In this document: piece after piece, positions 41,315 to 41,923 of the stretch
Position numbering within the stretch: the stretch's first letter is position 1
Layout of the letters: each line of letters begins with the position of its first letter
Origin: Acidobacteriota bacterium
GTDB lineage: Bacteria > Actinomycetota > Acidimicrobiia > Acidimicrobiales > RAAP-2
Length of the DNA: 41,923 bases
NCBI GenBank assembly: GCA_018970215.1
Contig: JAGWWX010000007.1
Span: 1 to 41,923, forward strand
Direction: 5' to 3'
Position numbers and translations under genes: made by a program
Notes under the pieces: model-generated
What the model saw: only the letters and a program-made list of their open reading frames with translations
Databases searched by the model: none
What the model was told of the DNA's origin: nothing

Positions 41315-41923
41315 GTGACCATCGTCAAGGACTCGTTCTACATCAATGGCCAATGGATCAAGGCCACGTCATCCGAAACTATCGCGGTCACCACCTCGGG
41401 CACCGGTGAGATTTACGCCACCATTCCGGTGGGCACCGTCGATGAGGCCAACCGTGCCGTCGAAGCGGCTGCGGCGGCATTTACAGCGTGGACCAATACG
41501 AGTCCGAAGGAGCGCGGCGAATTTCTCACTCGCATCTCCGAAAAACTGTCGGAGCGTTCCGACGAAATCGCTCTGTGCATCGCGAACGAAGTGGGTATGC
41601 CTCTCGCTCTCGCCAAGGGAATCCAGGCCGGAATCCCAACGGCGACCTTCGCGGACATGGGTCAGCGCGCAAAGGACTTTGAGTGGGAAGAGGAGATTGG
41701 GAATTCAACAATCGTGCGCGAAGCTGCCGGTGTCGTGGCCGCGATTACACCGTGGAACTACCCCCTACACCAGATCGCGAACAAAGTCGCCGCAGCTCTC
41801 GCGGCCGGATGCACGGTTGTTCTGAAGCCCAGCGAAGTCGCCCCAATTAACGCATTCATTCTCGCCGAAATCATCGACGAAGTGGGTCTGCCCAAGGGAG
41901 TCTTTAACCTCATCACGGGCACC
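41315..41923 (+). CDS. Aldehyde dehydrogenase family protein, N-terminal part
   Basis: The first 203 codons of an NAD(P)-dependent aldehyde dehydrogenase are present; the frame is open to the window edge. It has the N-terminal strand FYINGQWI, the oxyanion Asn148 in TPWNYPLHQI, and the cofactor-binding K171 in VLKPSEVAP. The catalytic Cys lies beyond the edge. The start is GTG at 41315 with an AGGGGG site six bases upstream. The substrate class cannot be told from this half. Confidence 0.93.
   Translation, partial: MTIVKDSFYINGQWIKATSSETIAVTTSGTGEIYATIPVGTVDEANRAVEAAAAAFTAWTNTSPKERGEFLTRISEKLSERSDEIALCIANEVGMPLALAKGIQAGIPTATFADMGQRAKDFEWEEEIGNSTIVREAAGVVAAITPWNYPLHQIANKVAAALAAGCTVVLKPSEVAPINAFILAEIIDEVGLPKGVFNLITGT

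Overview
The window is a gene-dense, GC-rich bacterial chromosome segment of almost entirely core genes, with many GTG and TTG starts. It points to Actinomycetota, most likely an Acidimicrobiia-type lineage (inference). The evidence is the rpsB-tsf-pyrH-frr-cdsA-dxr order, an MtrA/MtrB-like pair followed by a GerMN lipoprotein, a class II DAHP synthase, a mycothiol-dependent-isomerase-type DinB protein, the obg-proB-proA and nadD-rsfS sets, and the RNase E-L21-L27 set downstream of a TIGR03960/DUF2344 pair. No insertion sequence, prophage, CRISPR array or integrase other than XerC was seen.

Layout. 1-5320 (minus): xerC, then the translation and envelope operon rpsB-tsf-pyrH-frr-cdsA-dxr, with dxr cut by the window edge. 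5376-7923 (plus): response regulator, histidine kinase and GerMN lipoprotein, all overlapping by a few bases. 7890-9048 (minus): nadD, a 58-residue membrane protein and rsfS, which seems to start at CTG. 9129-10490 (plus): class II DAHP synthase. 10478-17219 (minus): obgE-proB-proA-MoxR ATPase-VWA protein-histidine phosphatase, mostly coupled by overlaps. 17296-20390: an MFS exporter (plus), a class III aminotransferase (minus) and HU (plus), closed by a strong bidirectional terminator. 20464-29841 (minus): mreB-mreC-mreD-mrdA-TIGR03960-DUF2344-rne-rplU-rpmA. 29913-38339 (minus): tig-clpP-[1109-residue secreted protein]-clpX-folC-ndk. 38413-41923: DinB protein, tRNA-Pro, EthD protein, secreted propeller-like protein, tRNA-Arg, tRNA-His with terminator, and the start of an aldehyde dehydrogenase.

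Two things stand out beyond housekeeping. First, at least seven genes (xerC, the response regulator, nadD, the DAHP synthase gene, obgE, ndk, the EthD gene) carry a TANNNT box exactly six bases before the start codon with no Shine-Dalgarno site. That is the layout expected of leaderless transcripts. Genes inside operons, and some others, have good Shine-Dalgarno sites. Second, a very large Ser/Thr-rich surface protein with a C-terminal MAVTG sorting-like signal sits between clpP and clpX, which usually adjoin. I found no clear new multi-gene defence or mobile system.
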